64,000 bases of DNA from Desulforhabdus sp. TSK (GCF_022836495.1 NZ_BQXM01000017.1:36375-100374); one strand, 5' to 3'; numbered from the stretch's first letter, positions 28,011 to 36,638 are shown. Numbers and translations are program-made. Notes: generated from the letters alone by a model not told the origin.

Positions 28011-28499
28011 ATGAAGAAGCTTATGGTATGGGTCGTCTTGTGTGCATGGTTTGCCTCGCCGTTCGTGGGGATGGTTTACGCGCAGGATGCATCTCAAGGG
28101 CAATCCCAGGGGACAACCTGGAACTGTCCACGCATGGGGCAGGGCGCGGCGACTGCGGACGGCTGGTTTTGTCCCTGGGCGGATTCCGGCATGCGAGGGG
28201 GCAGGATGCACCATGGCAAGGGCATGGGAAAGGGCATGGGGCCTCAGGGCTGGAAGAACTGTCCCCGCCAGGCGGATTGCCCTTACCGGCAGGGGAAATC
28301 TGTTTCTCAGGACGAAGCCAGGGGATTGCTCCAGGATTATTTGAACGAAAAGGGAGATGCCAACCTGAAGCTCGGCACCCTGACAGATGAAAAAGAGTAC
28401 TACGAAGCCCAGATCCTCGGCAAGGACGGCTCTCAGGTGGAAAAAATCCAGGTGAACAAGCAGACGGGATGGTTCCGTACCGGTTCCTCCAAAAATTAG
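28011..28499 (+). CDS. Secreted His/Met-rich protein with PepSY-like C-terminus
   Basis: 162 residues. Residues 1-24 are a Sec signal peptide ending VYAQ. The mature N-terminal part is rich in Gly, His, Met and paired Cys (GGRMHHGKGMGKGMGPQG, NCPRQADCPYR), which suggests metal binding. From about residue 100 the sequence (SQDEARGLLQDYLNEKG, then LGTLTDEKEYYEAQIL) looks like a PepSY-type domain. It may be a functional counterpart of ZraP next to a ZraS-like kinase; it is not a clear ZraP homologue. AGGAG precedes the ATG. Confidence 0.75.
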   Translation: MKKLMVWVVLCAWFASPFVGMVYAQDASQGQSQGTTWNCPRMGQGAATADGWFCPWADSGMRGGRMHHGKGMGKGMGPQGWKNCPRQADCPYRQGKSVSQDEARGLLQDYLNEKGDANLKLGTLTDEKEYYEAQILGKDGSQVEKIQVNKQTGWFRTGSSKN

Positions 28500-28502
28500 A
28501 CC

Positions 28503-28553
28503 GATCCTGGGCGGGCGAGCTGCCGCCCTCCGGCAGCTCGTCCGCCCAGGATC
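28503..28553 (+). terminator. Long perfect-stem hairpin after the secreted protein gene
   Basis: GATCCTGGGCGGGCGAGCTGC pairs with an almost perfect inverse ending at 28553 around a CCCT loop, 3 bases past the stop codon. No immediate U-run. The stem is unusually long (about 23 pairs) for a terminator, so a repeat origin is possible. Confidence 0.5.
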
Positions 28554-28744
28554 CTAAATACGCCGCCACTTTTTTATAGGGTCCTCCCTCTGTCCGAACC
28601 GCTCTCCTCCACCAGCGTCCATTCAGGAGCACGGGCATCCACATCTGCGCGATGAGCATTGACAATCAGCGCCATTTCTCTAGAATTCAACGAGTGTTAC
28701 TGAGGAGGTCAACGTTCCCCTGGATGCGCCGAGGAGGGATTCCG

Positions 28745-29086
28745 GTGAAAAAGAGCTTGAGGTCGTGGAGTATTTTCATGTTGCTTTGTCTTCTGCTGGG
28801 AGGCTGTGATGCGCTTTTTCCAACGCCCATTGCCAAAATCCTGGAAGACCCTCGCAAGTATGCAGACCAGTCGGTATCCGTGTCCGGAGAAGTCACGGAA
28901 GTCTTCAGCTTCATGGTGATCAAGTATTTTGTCGTACGGGATAAGACCGGGCAGATCGCCGTGGTGACCGATAAAACCCTGCCTCGCAAGGGGGCACAGA
29001 TCACGGTGCAGGGCAAGGTGAAGGAGGCCTTTTCCCTGGGGGACCAGCAGCTGCTGGTGCTGGTGGAGGAGGGGGACAAGAAGTGA
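28745..29086 (+). CDS. Small OB-fold-like lipoprotein
   Basis: 113 residues from GTG 28745, which has GGAGGG upstream. A signal peptide with lipobox LLGGC is followed by a domain with ILEDPRKYADQSVSVSGEV, KYFVVRDKTGQIAVVTDK and GAQITVQGKVKEAF, a pattern seen in small OB-fold or BOF-like periplasmic proteins. Function unknown. An in-frame ATG upstream at 28652 is unlikely because it would bury the signal peptide. Confidence 0.7.
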   Translation: MKKSLRSWSIFMLLCLLLGGCDALFPTPIAKILEDPRKYADQSVSVSGEVTEVFSFMVIKYFVVRDKTGQIAVVTDKTLPRKGAQITVQGKVKEAFSLGDQQLLVLVEEGDKK

Positions 29087-29143
29087 TACCGCAGGGAAGC
29101 GGACCCTGCTCCTTCTCTCCCTTTGCCGGATGAGTCTAACCGT

Positions 29144-29690
29144 TTACATCCCGGATACCGCAACCCATCCGCCGACAGGCACGAAATCCTTCTTTTCGAG
29201 ATCCAGGGTCACCACGTGTGCGCCCAACGCACCGATGCGCCGGTTTGAGCCGAAGGTGATGGGCGGGGTGAGCCCGGTCTGAAACTGGTAGAGCTGCTCC
29301 AGGGAGCGCATGAGCTTTGCCCGGCTGAGATCCCTTCCCGCCCCCTTCAGTCCCTCCACCAATACCTTCGCCGCACTCAGGGCGGAAGCCTGAGAGGTCC
29401 AGTGCTTCATGGGAATGTTGTGCTTTTCCAGGAGCGCCTTCAATTCGGACATGCCGCCCGGCGTTTGATCCGAAGGCAGGATGGGGTAGGAGAGGTAAAT
29501 CTTCTTCTGGAACGCCGGGGGAACCTGGAACATCTCCTCCTGAACATGAGCCCCCGGCATGAAGACATACGGGAACCGGTTCAGCTTTCCAGCCTCTTCC
29601 AGCAGGGCCTTCAGTCCGCCGGTTCCCAGGTAGAACAGCACGTCCGTCTCCTCCTGCTGGAGCCTGCCGGCAAGGGAGGAAGCGTTGTAG
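29144..29690 (-). pseudogene. 5'-truncated ABC-type periplasmic binding protein (LivK-like)
   Basis: About 180 codons of the C-terminal lobe of a branched-chain-amino-acid-type binding protein: LQQEETDVLFYLGTGGLKAL, then SALSAAKVLVEGLKGAG and LTPPITFGSNRR, ending in a normal stop. No start codon, signal peptide or N-terminal lobe exists; homology stops at about 29690, where a GC-rich palindromic repeat begins, and the sco gene follows 100 bases further. Any in-frame extension rightward is out of frame with sco and not protein-like. Interpreted as a deletion remnant. Confidence 0.75.
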
Positions 29691-29789
29691 CCGCAGGGTG
29701 GGCTCTGCCCACCACTCTGCGCCGAAAGTATTGTAGGGTGGGCAACAGCCCACCCTACGCAGGAGGACAATGTCTCATTCTGTCCTCCT
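29691..29789. repeat. Palindromic GTAGGGTGGGC-type repeats and sco terminator hairpin
   Basis: A GCAGGGTGGGC..GCCCACC hairpin, then the palindrome GTAGGGTGGGC..GCCCACCCTAC (29733-29758), then AGGAGGACA..TGTCCTCCT (29761-29789), which touches the sco stop codon and may terminate it. The block marks the break point of the truncated binding-protein gene. Confidence 0.65.
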
Positions 29790-30426
29790 AACGACCTGCC
29801 CCGCGCGCCGCCTGCAGCTCGTCGATCATGGCGAGGACCTGCTCGGGACTGGGAAAGCCGTTGAAGCGCTTCCATGTTCCCGTTTTCCCATCCCCCACGA
29901 GAGCCATGGGTGGATGCTCCTCGAAATTCGGAAAATAGGCTCCAAGCCCCTTCAGTACCTGGTCCACATTGGGCTTTTCCCCTGTCAAATAGAGCCATCC
30001 CGGCTGGGCCCCGAATTTTTGAGCCGTCCGTTTCATCCTCCCAACCACATCGCGCGTAGGGTCCAGGGTGAGAGTGACCATGACGACATCTTTTCCCATG
30101 CGCTCTCCCAGCAGGGTCTGGAGCTGGCTGAAGATGGCATTGTAAATGGGGCAAATGGTGGTGCAGGTCGTGAAAATGAAGGTCATGGCCACCAGCTTGT
30201 CGGCAACCACATCGCTCTTGAACTTAACCCGCTTGCCCTCCTGGGTCACCAGCTCCAGGTCGTAGAGCTGTACATTGACATTCATGAAGGGCTGAAAATC
30301 GGCATCCTCAGCCGTCCTCTGTTGTCCCCCCGTCGCGGAATCCTGTTTGACCTCCTGCCCCTGGGCGGAGGTAAGCATCAGGAAGCTGAGCAGCAGGGAT
30401 TGAAATATCAGTCGTATGCGTTTCAT
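29788..30426 (-). CDS. SCO1/SenC family protein
   Basis: 212 residues with an N-terminal signal peptide (MKRIRLIFQSLLLSFLMLTSAQGQ). The thioredoxin-like fold carries the copper/thiol motif TTCTTICP (CxxxC), the following LTLDPTRD, and the conserved histidine in FEEHPPMALVGD. SCO proteins deliver copper to cytochrome oxidase or act as thiol reductases; no oxidase genes are visible nearby. AGAAGGG precedes ATG 30426; the longer frame to 30516 enters a repeat. Confidence 0.88.
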   Translation of the reverse strand: MKRIRLIFQSLLLSFLMLTSAQGQEVKQDSATGGQQRTAEDADFQPFMNVNVQLYDLELVTQEGKRVKFKSDVVADKLVAMTFIFTTCTTICPIYNAIFSQLQTLLGERMGKDVVMVTLTLDPTRDVVGRMKRTAQKFGAQPGWLYLTGEKPNVDQVLKGLGAYFPNFEEHPPMALVGDGKTGTWKRFNGFPSPEQVLAMIDELQAARGAGR

Positions 30427-30500
30427 GGATAGGCCCTTCTTTTCTACCGCCTGGTACCGAGGATCACCTTTACGCAAGCGTATGACTTTATCTCTTTGTA

Positions 30501-30530
30501 TTTGTAGGCGTGGCATCCTGCCGCGACAAA
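30501..30530. repeat. Single-arm REP element, family A (diverged)
   Basis: TTTGTAGGCGTGGCATCCTG followed by CCGCGAC is one arm of the family-A repeat with two substitutions. It lies in the 30427-30737 spacer, which otherwise shows nothing recognisable. Confidence 0.6.
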
Positions 30531-30737
30531 CTCATCCAAACCGCCTTCCTCTGATGGACCGGGAGTAGTCAAGCTCGGGAAGAAGAAATCCATGCGCTAT
30601 CCAGGCGGCCAAAAAGGTCACAAAGGTCATAGCCGAGAACTCCTTCCCGTTGAGCAGAGGGACGACGTTCGGAATCATTACCCTGCGTTCTGCGAGAAAT
30701 GTATGGCTCCATTGCTTTCCAGGCAGCCCCCGGGATC

Positions 30738-32765
30738 CTACTTCACCGGCAGTTCAGGGCGGGCCGCCCATTCCGTCCATCCGGCGTCGTAATAGAGCAC
30801 GTGGGTGTAGCCGAGGAGGTTCTTGAGGACAAAAAAGGTCTGGCTGGCCTGGTGGCCGGTGCGGCAGTGGACGATGACCTTCGTGGCTTTCGTCGGGATG
30901 AGCTTTTCATAGGCAGCCGCAAGCTCATCCACCGGTTTGAAGGCGCTGAAGGATTCATTCTTCCGGATGTCTTCGGTAAAGGGCCGGTTGATGGCACCGG
31001 GAATGTGGCCTCCACGGGCTTCATCCGACTTCTTGCCGGAAAAATAGTCCGCCGGCCGCACGTCCAGGATGATTCCCCCGCCTTCCCGGACCACCTTCAG
31101 AACCGCCCGATAGTCCACCGTGAAGGTGTCGGAGTTCCCCACGGGGGGATAATGTGACGGGGTGATTTGGGGCAGGCGGTTGTCCAGGGGCCTTTTTTCC
31201 GCAACCCACTTTCCGAACCCGCCCCCCAGGATTTCGTAGCGCTTGTGCCCCAGCCGCTCGAAGGCCATGCCCACGAGGGTGGCGTCCTGGGTCTTGTCCC
31301 CGCCCGGCACCACGACCACGAGGTCCGAAGGGGTGATCCCCATGTGGGACAGGTGCAGGGCGAGCATTTCCGCCGGGAGGAGCATGGACGGCAGCCCCCC
31401 CACGACTCCGCGAAAACTGTCCACCGAGAGATAGATGGATCCAGGAATATGCGCCGTGTTGTATTCCGGCTGGCTGCGGACATCGATGACCCTAATCCCG
31501 TTCTTGCCGAGATTCTCGCCCAGCCAGTCGGTGGGGATGATTCCAGGCAGGGGGACAGCGGGGAGGGGAGGGAGCGTTTCCGCCCCTGCTTTGGCCGTCT
31601 CTGCAGGAGAAGTGAAATAGCGCCGCCACCTGTCGATGCGTGACACCATTTCGGCCGGCAGGGGCTCCGAGCGCAGGGATGCGGGCTTCAGACAGGCATC
31701 CATGAATCCCTGCAAGCCGTCCGTCAGGATGTAAACGTTCTCGAAGCCGAGCCGGCTGAGGGCGTCCCTCGCCTGAGCGGGGTGCGTCATGCCGTTGGAA
31801 TAGAGGACGACGATCCCCTCGTTTCGGGTGGGGGCAAGATAGTCCGGCAGTTGCGACAGGGGAACGTTAACCGCCCCCCGGATGTGAAACGCTTTGAATT
31901 CATCGGGGGTGCGGAGATCGATGACCTGCAGGCCCTGCTCTCCGGACATGAGGCGATCCGCCAGTTCCACCGGGTCCATGTGGTCGCCGGCACTTTCGAT
32001 CTGCTGGAGAAGACTGGTTTCCCGGGCGGGGAGGGCAGCGCCGGCGCGCCCGGCTCCCGACTCTCCGGCCGATGCTCCTGCCAGGTTCCCGGGAGCGCTC
32101 GGCAAAATGAAGAGTGCGGCCGCCAGGAAGACGAGAACGGCGCTGAAGGTTTTGAGAAAGGGGCTGTTGAGGTAGTGCCCTCCACCGACTCTTTTCTTTT
32201 CAACGGCTTCGGCACCCCAGAAGCAGCCCACGGCAACGACGGTCAGAACGAGCACAAAGGCCGGCTTGGAGGCGCCCAGGCTGTCGTAAACAAAGAGGAC
32301 GCCCGACTCTCCCCAGGCATACAGGGGCTTGATGACGGGGAAGAGCTTGTTGAAAAGGATCGAGCCCACCAGTGCCCCTCCCAGGAAGACGAGGGCATCG
32401 AGCTTTCCCGAGGCTGCGCCGACGGCTCCTGTTCCCGGGCACCAGCCGCTCATGACGAATCCCACTCCGAACAGGAGTCCCCCGACGACCTGGGCGCCGT
32501 AAACCGTAGGCATGAAATACAGGCTCCCGGGCTCGATCCATCCCAGCGCCAGGCAGTAGGCCAGGCCGAGCATGGCGGTGATCATGGCGCTGAACATGAC
32601 CTTGAGCACCGCCATGTCCGTGAAATAGAAAATGCCGGCGAGCCTCCTGGAGCTCCCGAAGCCCGCTCGCTCCAGGCAGAATCCGAAGCATAACCCCAGC
32701 ACCAGTGCGGCAAAATAACCGGCAGGTGAATCCAACTGTCCCAGTCCGAAGAAAGTCTCAATCAT
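30738..32765 (-). CDS. YeeE/YedE-type sulfur permease fused to three rhodanese domains
   Basis: 675 residues. Residues 1-220 are a polytopic YeeE/YedE (DUF395) unit with the signature FVMSGWCPGTGAVGAASG (Cys109), used in thiosulfate-type sulfur uptake. Three rhodanese-like domains follow at about 255-350, 400-510 and 550-670. Only the third has an active-site cysteine (VIVHCRTGHQASQ, Cys634); the first has serine in YSNGMTH and the second lacks it (VVPGGDKTQ). The product may couple sulfur transport to sulfurtransfer on one membrane face. It overlaps the small permease gene by eight bases. Confidence 0.9.
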   Translation of the reverse strand: MIETFFGLGQLDSPAGYFAALVLGLCFGFCLERAGFGSSRRLAGIFYFTDMAVLKVMFSAMITAMLGLAYCLALGWIEPGSLYFMPTVYGAQVVGGLLFGVGFVMSGWCPGTGAVGAASGKLDALVFLGGALVGSILFNKLFPVIKPLYAWGESGVLFVYDSLGASKPAFVLVLTVVAVGCFWGAEAVEKKRVGGGHYLNSPFLKTFSAVLVFLAAALFILPSAPGNLAGASAGESGAGRAGAALPARETSLLQQIESAGDHMDPVELADRLMSGEQGLQVIDLRTPDEFKAFHIRGAVNVPLSQLPDYLAPTRNEGIVVLYSNGMTHPAQARDALSRLGFENVYILTDGLQGFMDACLKPASLRSEPLPAEMVSRIDRWRRYFTSPAETAKAGAETLPPLPAVPLPGIIPTDWLGENLGKNGIRVIDVRSQPEYNTAHIPGSIYLSVDSFRGVVGGLPSMLLPAEMLALHLSHMGITPSDLVVVVPGGDKTQDATLVGMAFERLGHKRYEILGGGFGKWVAEKRPLDNRLPQITPSHYPPVGNSDTFTVDYRAVLKVVREGGGIILDVRPADYFSGKKSDEARGGHIPGAINRPFTEDIRKNESFSAFKPVDELAAAYEKLIPTKATKVIVHCRTGHQASQTFFVLKNLLGYTHVLYYDAGWTEWAARPELPVK

Positions 32766-33288
32766 TCCACTGCCTCCTCACCAGGTGAGCTGCCGCGTAT
32801 CCTCCTGCAAAGACACAGACGAGAAAGACCATGCTTCCCGTGAGCAGCATGGCGCCTCCTGTGAGGGCCTGCCCCGAGGTGCAGCCCTGGGCCAGGCGGC
32901 TTGCAAACCCCACCAGGATGCCGCCGGCGAGTGCCAGGCCCAGTCGCAGACGCGGCGAGGCTTTCAAGCCCTTTTCGACCTGGATGCTCAGCCGATTGGC
33001 TTGAAGGGCCGAGAAAAAGCCGCCCGCAAACGTCCCCAGGAGCATGAAGACGAGATAATAGTGCAGGGGATGGGCTCCCCAGCGGCCGAAGTACTCGCTG
33101 GAAAGGGTGTGCCCGGGGGCGACGAAGCCTTCCAAGGCTGCCGCAAACCTTGCCAGGCCGCCGGAGGCTCCCAGCCCTGCGCCCAGGACCAGGAACGACG
33201 CCAGCAGGGTGCACCCCAGGAGGACTCCCGCCAGGTAAGGATTCATGTTTTCCCCATTGAGTGGGTTCTTTTTCATGTCTCGGCTCAT
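32758..33288 (-). CDS. YeeE/YedE-type sulfur permease subunit
   Basis: A 176-residue membrane protein with four to five hydrophobic segments and the family signature GFASRLAQGCTSGQALTGGA, the cysteine motif of the YeeE/YedE thiosulfate-transport family. It is the half-size partner of the fused permease downstream, with which it overlaps. ATG 33288 starts two bases after the stop of the secreted rhodanese gene, so the three genes form an operon. Confidence 0.9.
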   Translation of the reverse strand: MSRDMKKNPLNGENMNPYLAGVLLGCTLLASFLVLGAGLGASGGLARFAAALEGFVAPGHTLSSEYFGRWGAHPLHYYLVFMLLGTFAGGFFSALQANRLSIQVEKGLKASPRLRLGLALAGGILVGFASRLAQGCTSGQALTGGAMLLTGSMVFLVCVFAGGYAAAHLVRRQWND

Positions 33289-33290
33289 GG

Positions 33291-33914
33291 TCAGCACCCC
33301 GCGCTCTTGCTCTTGGCCGGGGCCGGTGTAAGGGGGACAGGAGGAACCGGCGCCGGGCCTGCCGGCGTCGGAGCGGCCTGCTGCGGCGCATTCAGCTTAT
33401 CCTGCTGGCCCATGGAAGCGGGCGCGCCGCCTGGACTCCCCATGGGAACTTCCTGGACGGCCCGTTTGAGCTCCGAAGCTTCCCAGTAAGCCTGGAGTCC
33501 TCCATGCAACGCCTTGATGGGCCGCTGGGTCTTCTGGGAAAGGATCCCTGCTACGGCCATGGCCAGGGACCCGTCCCGGTCCACCAGGATGAGGGGCCCC
33601 GCGCCCGTGAGATAGGCCGGATTGGAGAGGACGTCCGCCACATCGGCATTGACGGACCCCGGAATGCTGTAATCTTTGAACTGCTCCGGCGGCCGAATGT
33701 CCACCAGGTCGAAGGTGCCCGGCAGGTCTATGATCAGCTGCTTCACGGCGGAGGGTGCTATGCGCTCGGGAAGCCTGATCTCTCGTTTGGGGGGTGTGGC
33801 AGCCGATTTGGAATCAGCCATGGGCTGTGCGGCTGTAGTACCGGGGGCTGTTAGTGCTGAAGCGAACATGGACAGGAACAGCAGGCGTGCAATGGAAGCT
33901 TTTACCCTGTTCAA
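33291..33914 (-). CDS. Secreted rhodanese-like protein lacking the catalytic cysteine
   Basis: 207 residues. A signal peptide (about 1-29) precedes a rhodanese fold with FDLVDIRPPEQFKDYSIPGS. At the position of the active cysteine the sequence reads LILVDRDGSLAM, so sulfurtransferase activity is unlikely. The C-terminal 50 residues are Pro/Ala-rich and end KSKSAGC, with a terminal cysteine that could carry sulfur; this is speculation. TTG 33914 with AGAGGAGG upstream is the start. First gene of the permease operon. Confidence 0.85.
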   Translation of the reverse strand: MNRVKASIARLLFLSMFASALTAPGTTAAQPMADSKSAATPPKREIRLPERIAPSAVKQLIIDLPGTFDLVDIRPPEQFKDYSIPGSVNADVADVLSNPAYLTGAGPLILVDRDGSLAMAVAGILSQKTQRPIKALHGGLQAYWEASELKRAVQEVPMGSPGGAPASMGQQDKLNAPQQAAPTPAGPAPVPPVPLTPAPAKSKSAGC

Positions 33915-34112
33915 TGGATCCTCCTCTGGTTCGTTTGAGGTTGATGTTCAATTCTTAACGGAAACCGGTATAAATCGGTGAGGCTCGCGCAGGCGCGGGA
34001 GCTGCGGCGAAGCCGCCGGAGCGAGTCATTGCTTGTTCCTTACAAAAAACAGCTCGGCGGGCCGGCATTCGCCACCCGCCGAACGCTTTACTACAGTTCA
34101 AGTCCCTGTCTA

Positions 34113-34418
34113 TCAGCAGCACAAGGTGAGAACGGGTGTCATGGGGACCGCCCTTTCAAATTCTCCCATCTTTTCCATGGCGTCTGCGGTGAACCGGGAG
34201 TCTTCATTCAAAAGAAACCCCAGTGATCTGGTCTTCTCGTTGACGGGCAGGTCCCTATCCACTGCAATCCAATCCGTGCCGTCCTTGTGGAATCGGATGC
34301 CCTTTCTCATATCCAGTCCTTTGGCTTCCAGCACTCTGATGTTCCTCGAGAGGGCAAGATCCATGAGGGTCCTGTAATCCATTCTCTGAAGTTTGGCTTT
34401 TTCCAATTCTAACACCAC
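34113..34418 (-). CDS. Hypothetical protein, about 101 aa
   Basis: A small soluble protein. Its first part (MDYRTLMDLALSRNIRVLE) and the GTDWIAVDRDLPVNEKTRSL stretch recall the N-terminal region of ImmA/IrrE-like proteins, but the HExxH motif expected next is absent (LGFLLNED). The start is uncertain: GTG at 34418 or 34415, or ATG at 34382. No clear partner. Confidence 0.5.
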   Translation of the reverse strand: MVLELEKAKLQRMDYRTLMDLALSRNIRVLEAKGLDMRKGIRFHKDGTDWIAVDRDLPVNEKTRSLGFLLNEDSRFTADAMEKMGEFERAVPMTPVLTLCC

Positions 34419-34630
34419 CTTTCAGTCTTATGGTCCGACTTTTCTGGAAACAGCAAATTACCACTATGAAATTTAAGCTAATCACTGGCTGGGATCGTTG
34501 CCAATCAACAGTCTAAGGGGGAACGGGAAGAGAGATATGCTTCAGGGGCAGAAGCCTGACGCGATCCTGCTTGAAAAAAACGGCAAATTTCCACACAATT
34601 GCCATGCTTACTTCTGAGGAGACGTTTTGG

Positions 34631-35359
34631 ATGGGGTATAAAGACAGCTCGGAAATGGTCGTCCATAAATCTCTACGTGTATTTTCGGTCTGCAGGCGTG
34701 AATATCTCACACCGGCGATGCAGCAATTGCTTGCCGATCCCGATGCGCATCTGGCCAAAAGCTCCGGTCCCTTTTTCAAGGGGATATCCGGTGACACATC
34801 GACGGTCGGCGTGGTGTCCATCGACGGGAAAAAATTCGTCGTCAAACGATATAACCTGAGGGGATTCTGGTACGATCTGAAAAAGTCGTTCCGCGGAAGC
34901 CGTGCCTTGCGCTCCTGGAAGAACAGCCATTACCTGTCAGAGCATCACATCCCGACACCGAGGTCCGTGGCAGTCCTCATCAGGCGCTTTGGTCCCATAC
35001 GTCGTGTAACGTGCTTCATTGCTGAGTATGTCGACGGGGTTCAGGGGCGGGATCTCTTCGCAGAGGGTAAGACGCACGACGATGCCTGGGAGCCGGCCTT
35101 GAAGAACGTTGAAGGGTTGTTGAAGCAGCTCCGTGCGGCGCGGGTCACCCATGATGATTTTCAGCACAGGAATATGATTTTCATCGACAACGCCCCCGTA
35201 TTGATCGATTTGGACCATATGCGGATTCATCGATTCGACAGCCCCTGGTTTCGACACAATTTTCGCAAGGACGTCAAACACTTCTTGAGCAAGCTTCTCG
35301 AAGTCAGTCCGGAAGCCCATGATGCGGCAAAAGCCGTCATGGGCTCCCTGCCTCAATAG
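34631..35359 (+). CDS. Kdo/WaaP-type lipopolysaccharide kinase family protein
   Basis: 242 residues of an eukaryotic-type kinase fold. GKKFVVKRYN has the ATP-binding lysine, THDDFQHRNMIF is the HxDxxxxN catalytic loop, and VLIDLDHMRIHR is the metal-binding (DFG-equivalent) segment. Proteins of this group phosphorylate heptose or Kdo of lipid A core. ATG 34631 was chosen because GAGGAG lies nine bases upstream; an in-frame TTG at 34571 would add 20 residues. It lies just left of the ceramide region and may modify an envelope glycolipid. Confidence 0.78.
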   Translation: MGYKDSSEMVVHKSLRVFSVCRREYLTPAMQQLLADPDAHLAKSSGPFFKGISGDTSTVGVVSIDGKKFVVKRYNLRGFWYDLKKSFRGSRALRSWKNSHYLSEHHIPTPRSVAVLIRRFGPIRRVTCFIAEYVDGVQGRDLFAEGKTHDDAWEPALKNVEGLLKQLRAARVTHDDFQHRNMIFIDNAPVLIDLDHMRIHRFDSPWFRHNFRKDVKHFLSKLLEVSPEAHDAAKAVMGSLPQ

Positions 35360-35411
35360 ACCCGGGGGCATTTGCGCTGGGGTTCGGATCTTTTGATCTG
35401 ATCGCCTTTGT

Positions 35412-35478
35412 CCCTTGTAGGAGCGGCATCCTGCCGCGACTGGAGCGCCGTCGCGGCAGGATGCCGCTCCTACAAGGG
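35412..35478. repeat. REPIN-like palindrome, family A (full copy)
   Basis: Two arms of about 29 bases carrying GTAGGAGCGGCATCCTGCCG and its inverse surround TGGAGCGCC. It sits between the convergent kinase-like gene (end 35359) and the radical SAM gene (end 35488). Confidence 0.85.
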
Positions 35479-35487
35479 AGGAATCGT

Positions 35488-36561
35488 TCAACCCCTTTCC
35501 GATGCGTCCCTTGCAATCACTTCGTGGAATTCCCGCAGCGACATGGGCGGGCGTCCGTGCTTTCTTGACGATCGGTAGGAGTAAATGCTCTTGTAGAAGT
35601 CGCAATTCCTGCAAACGGGAGGATAGATTCCTTTCTGCTGTCCATCGATGAGCTGCGTGTAGGCCTGGTTGCGGCTCGAGAGGATCTCCGCCAGGGGCTG
35701 CCGGTGCAGGTCCCCGATCTTCAACGAGGCGTCGGCGTCCCGGCAGGGACACCCGTTGACCGTGCCGTCGGCCATGATCATGATGCTGTCGAAGAGCATG
35801 GTGCACGCCCCCTTCTTGTAGGACGGCCGGCTGTTGATATCGATGTCCAGGCCTTTCACATCCTCGTTGCTGACGTATCCTCCCCAGTTGTTGTAGACCT
35901 GGGATCTCCTCACCTTGATCCCCCTGCCCCTGAATTGATCCAGCAGCCGGGTTATTTCGCTCTGCAGCCCGCGTGGAATCCTGTGATAGGACCTCCAGCC
36001 GATTTCCAGAGCCCAGGGGCAACGGTCCACGTTGTCCAGCAGGAACTGGAGATGGTCGACCAGTTGGCCGTAGACATTTTCCCCGGCCTGAGTCACGGCC
36101 ATGAAGCTTTCCAGGTCGTGGCCGTAGACACTGAGGGTCAGGTGAGACAGTTTCTTCAGTGTCATCAGTTGGTTGATGTCGTCATGGCTTGGGAGGGTGA
36201 AATTGGTGAAGAAGTCGTAGGACTCTACTCCCGGGTGGCTTTCGAGAAGATGCAGTTTGTCGAAGATCTGCCCATCCATGAACACTTCCCCGGTGACGGG
36301 CGTAAGGTGAAAGGCTTTAAACCCCATCCGGACGGCCTGCTCGACGCATCCGGCAAAAAACTCGTTGGACATGCGGACCTTCGGGGCCACTTTTTTCTGG
36401 TAGGCGCAAAAGCGGCATTTCAGATTGCAAATGCTCGTGACTTCGATGTTGACAGCCTTGCGCGGGTCGGGGATGAATTCTTTCCCCAGCAGGGAAAATA
36501 CGTTGAACAGAAGCATGTTTCTGACCTGGCGGATGCTTCTCTCGAGCTGGTGGACTCTCAT
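35488..36561 (-). CDS. Radical SAM/SPASM-domain protein
   Basis: 357 residues. The radical SAM cluster motif is CNLKCRFC (about residues 45-52) in EVTSICNLKCRFCAYQKK. The C-terminal cysteine-rich SPASM region is visible as CTMLF, GCPC and CRNCDFYKS, which hold auxiliary clusters. Substrate unknown. It is divergent from the ceramide operon across 271 bases and has a good promoter candidate at 36612-36638, so shared regulation with the operon is possible but not shown. The start at ATG 36561 lacks a strong ribosome site. Confidence 0.85.
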   Translation of the reverse strand: MRVHQLERSIRQVRNMLLFNVFSLLGKEFIPDPRKAVNIEVTSICNLKCRFCAYQKKVAPKVRMSNEFFAGCVEQAVRMGFKAFHLTPVTGEVFMDGQIFDKLHLLESHPGVESYDFFTNFTLPSHDDINQLMTLKKLSHLTLSVYGHDLESFMAVTQAGENVYGQLVDHLQFLLDNVDRCPWALEIGWRSYHRIPRGLQSEITRLLDQFRGRGIKVRRSQVYNNWGGYVSNEDVKGLDIDINSRPSYKKGACTMLFDSIMIMADGTVNGCPCRDADASLKIGDLHRQPLAEILSSRNQAYTQLIDGQQKGIYPPVCRNCDFYKSIYSYRSSRKHGRPPMSLREFHEVIARDASERG

Positions 36562-36611
36562 GCGCGCGATTCCAATTGGTGGGTTGACAAGTCGTTGATT
36601 CTTCCGGAATG

Positions 36612-36638
36612 AGTATAAAAAATGGTAGAGAGTGTCAA
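36612..36638 (-). promoter_or_regulatory. Candidate promoter for the radical SAM gene
   Basis: TTGACA (36638-36633) and TATACT (36617-36612) on the minus strand, with a short 15-base spacer, about 50 bases before ATG 36561. Both hexamers are excellent; the spacing is suboptimal. Confidence 0.45.

Noticed and set aside
29144..30154. A single 336-codon ORF
   Set aside because: Its first half is the shadow of sco; only the part from about 29690 has protein character, so it is treated as a truncated pseudogene.
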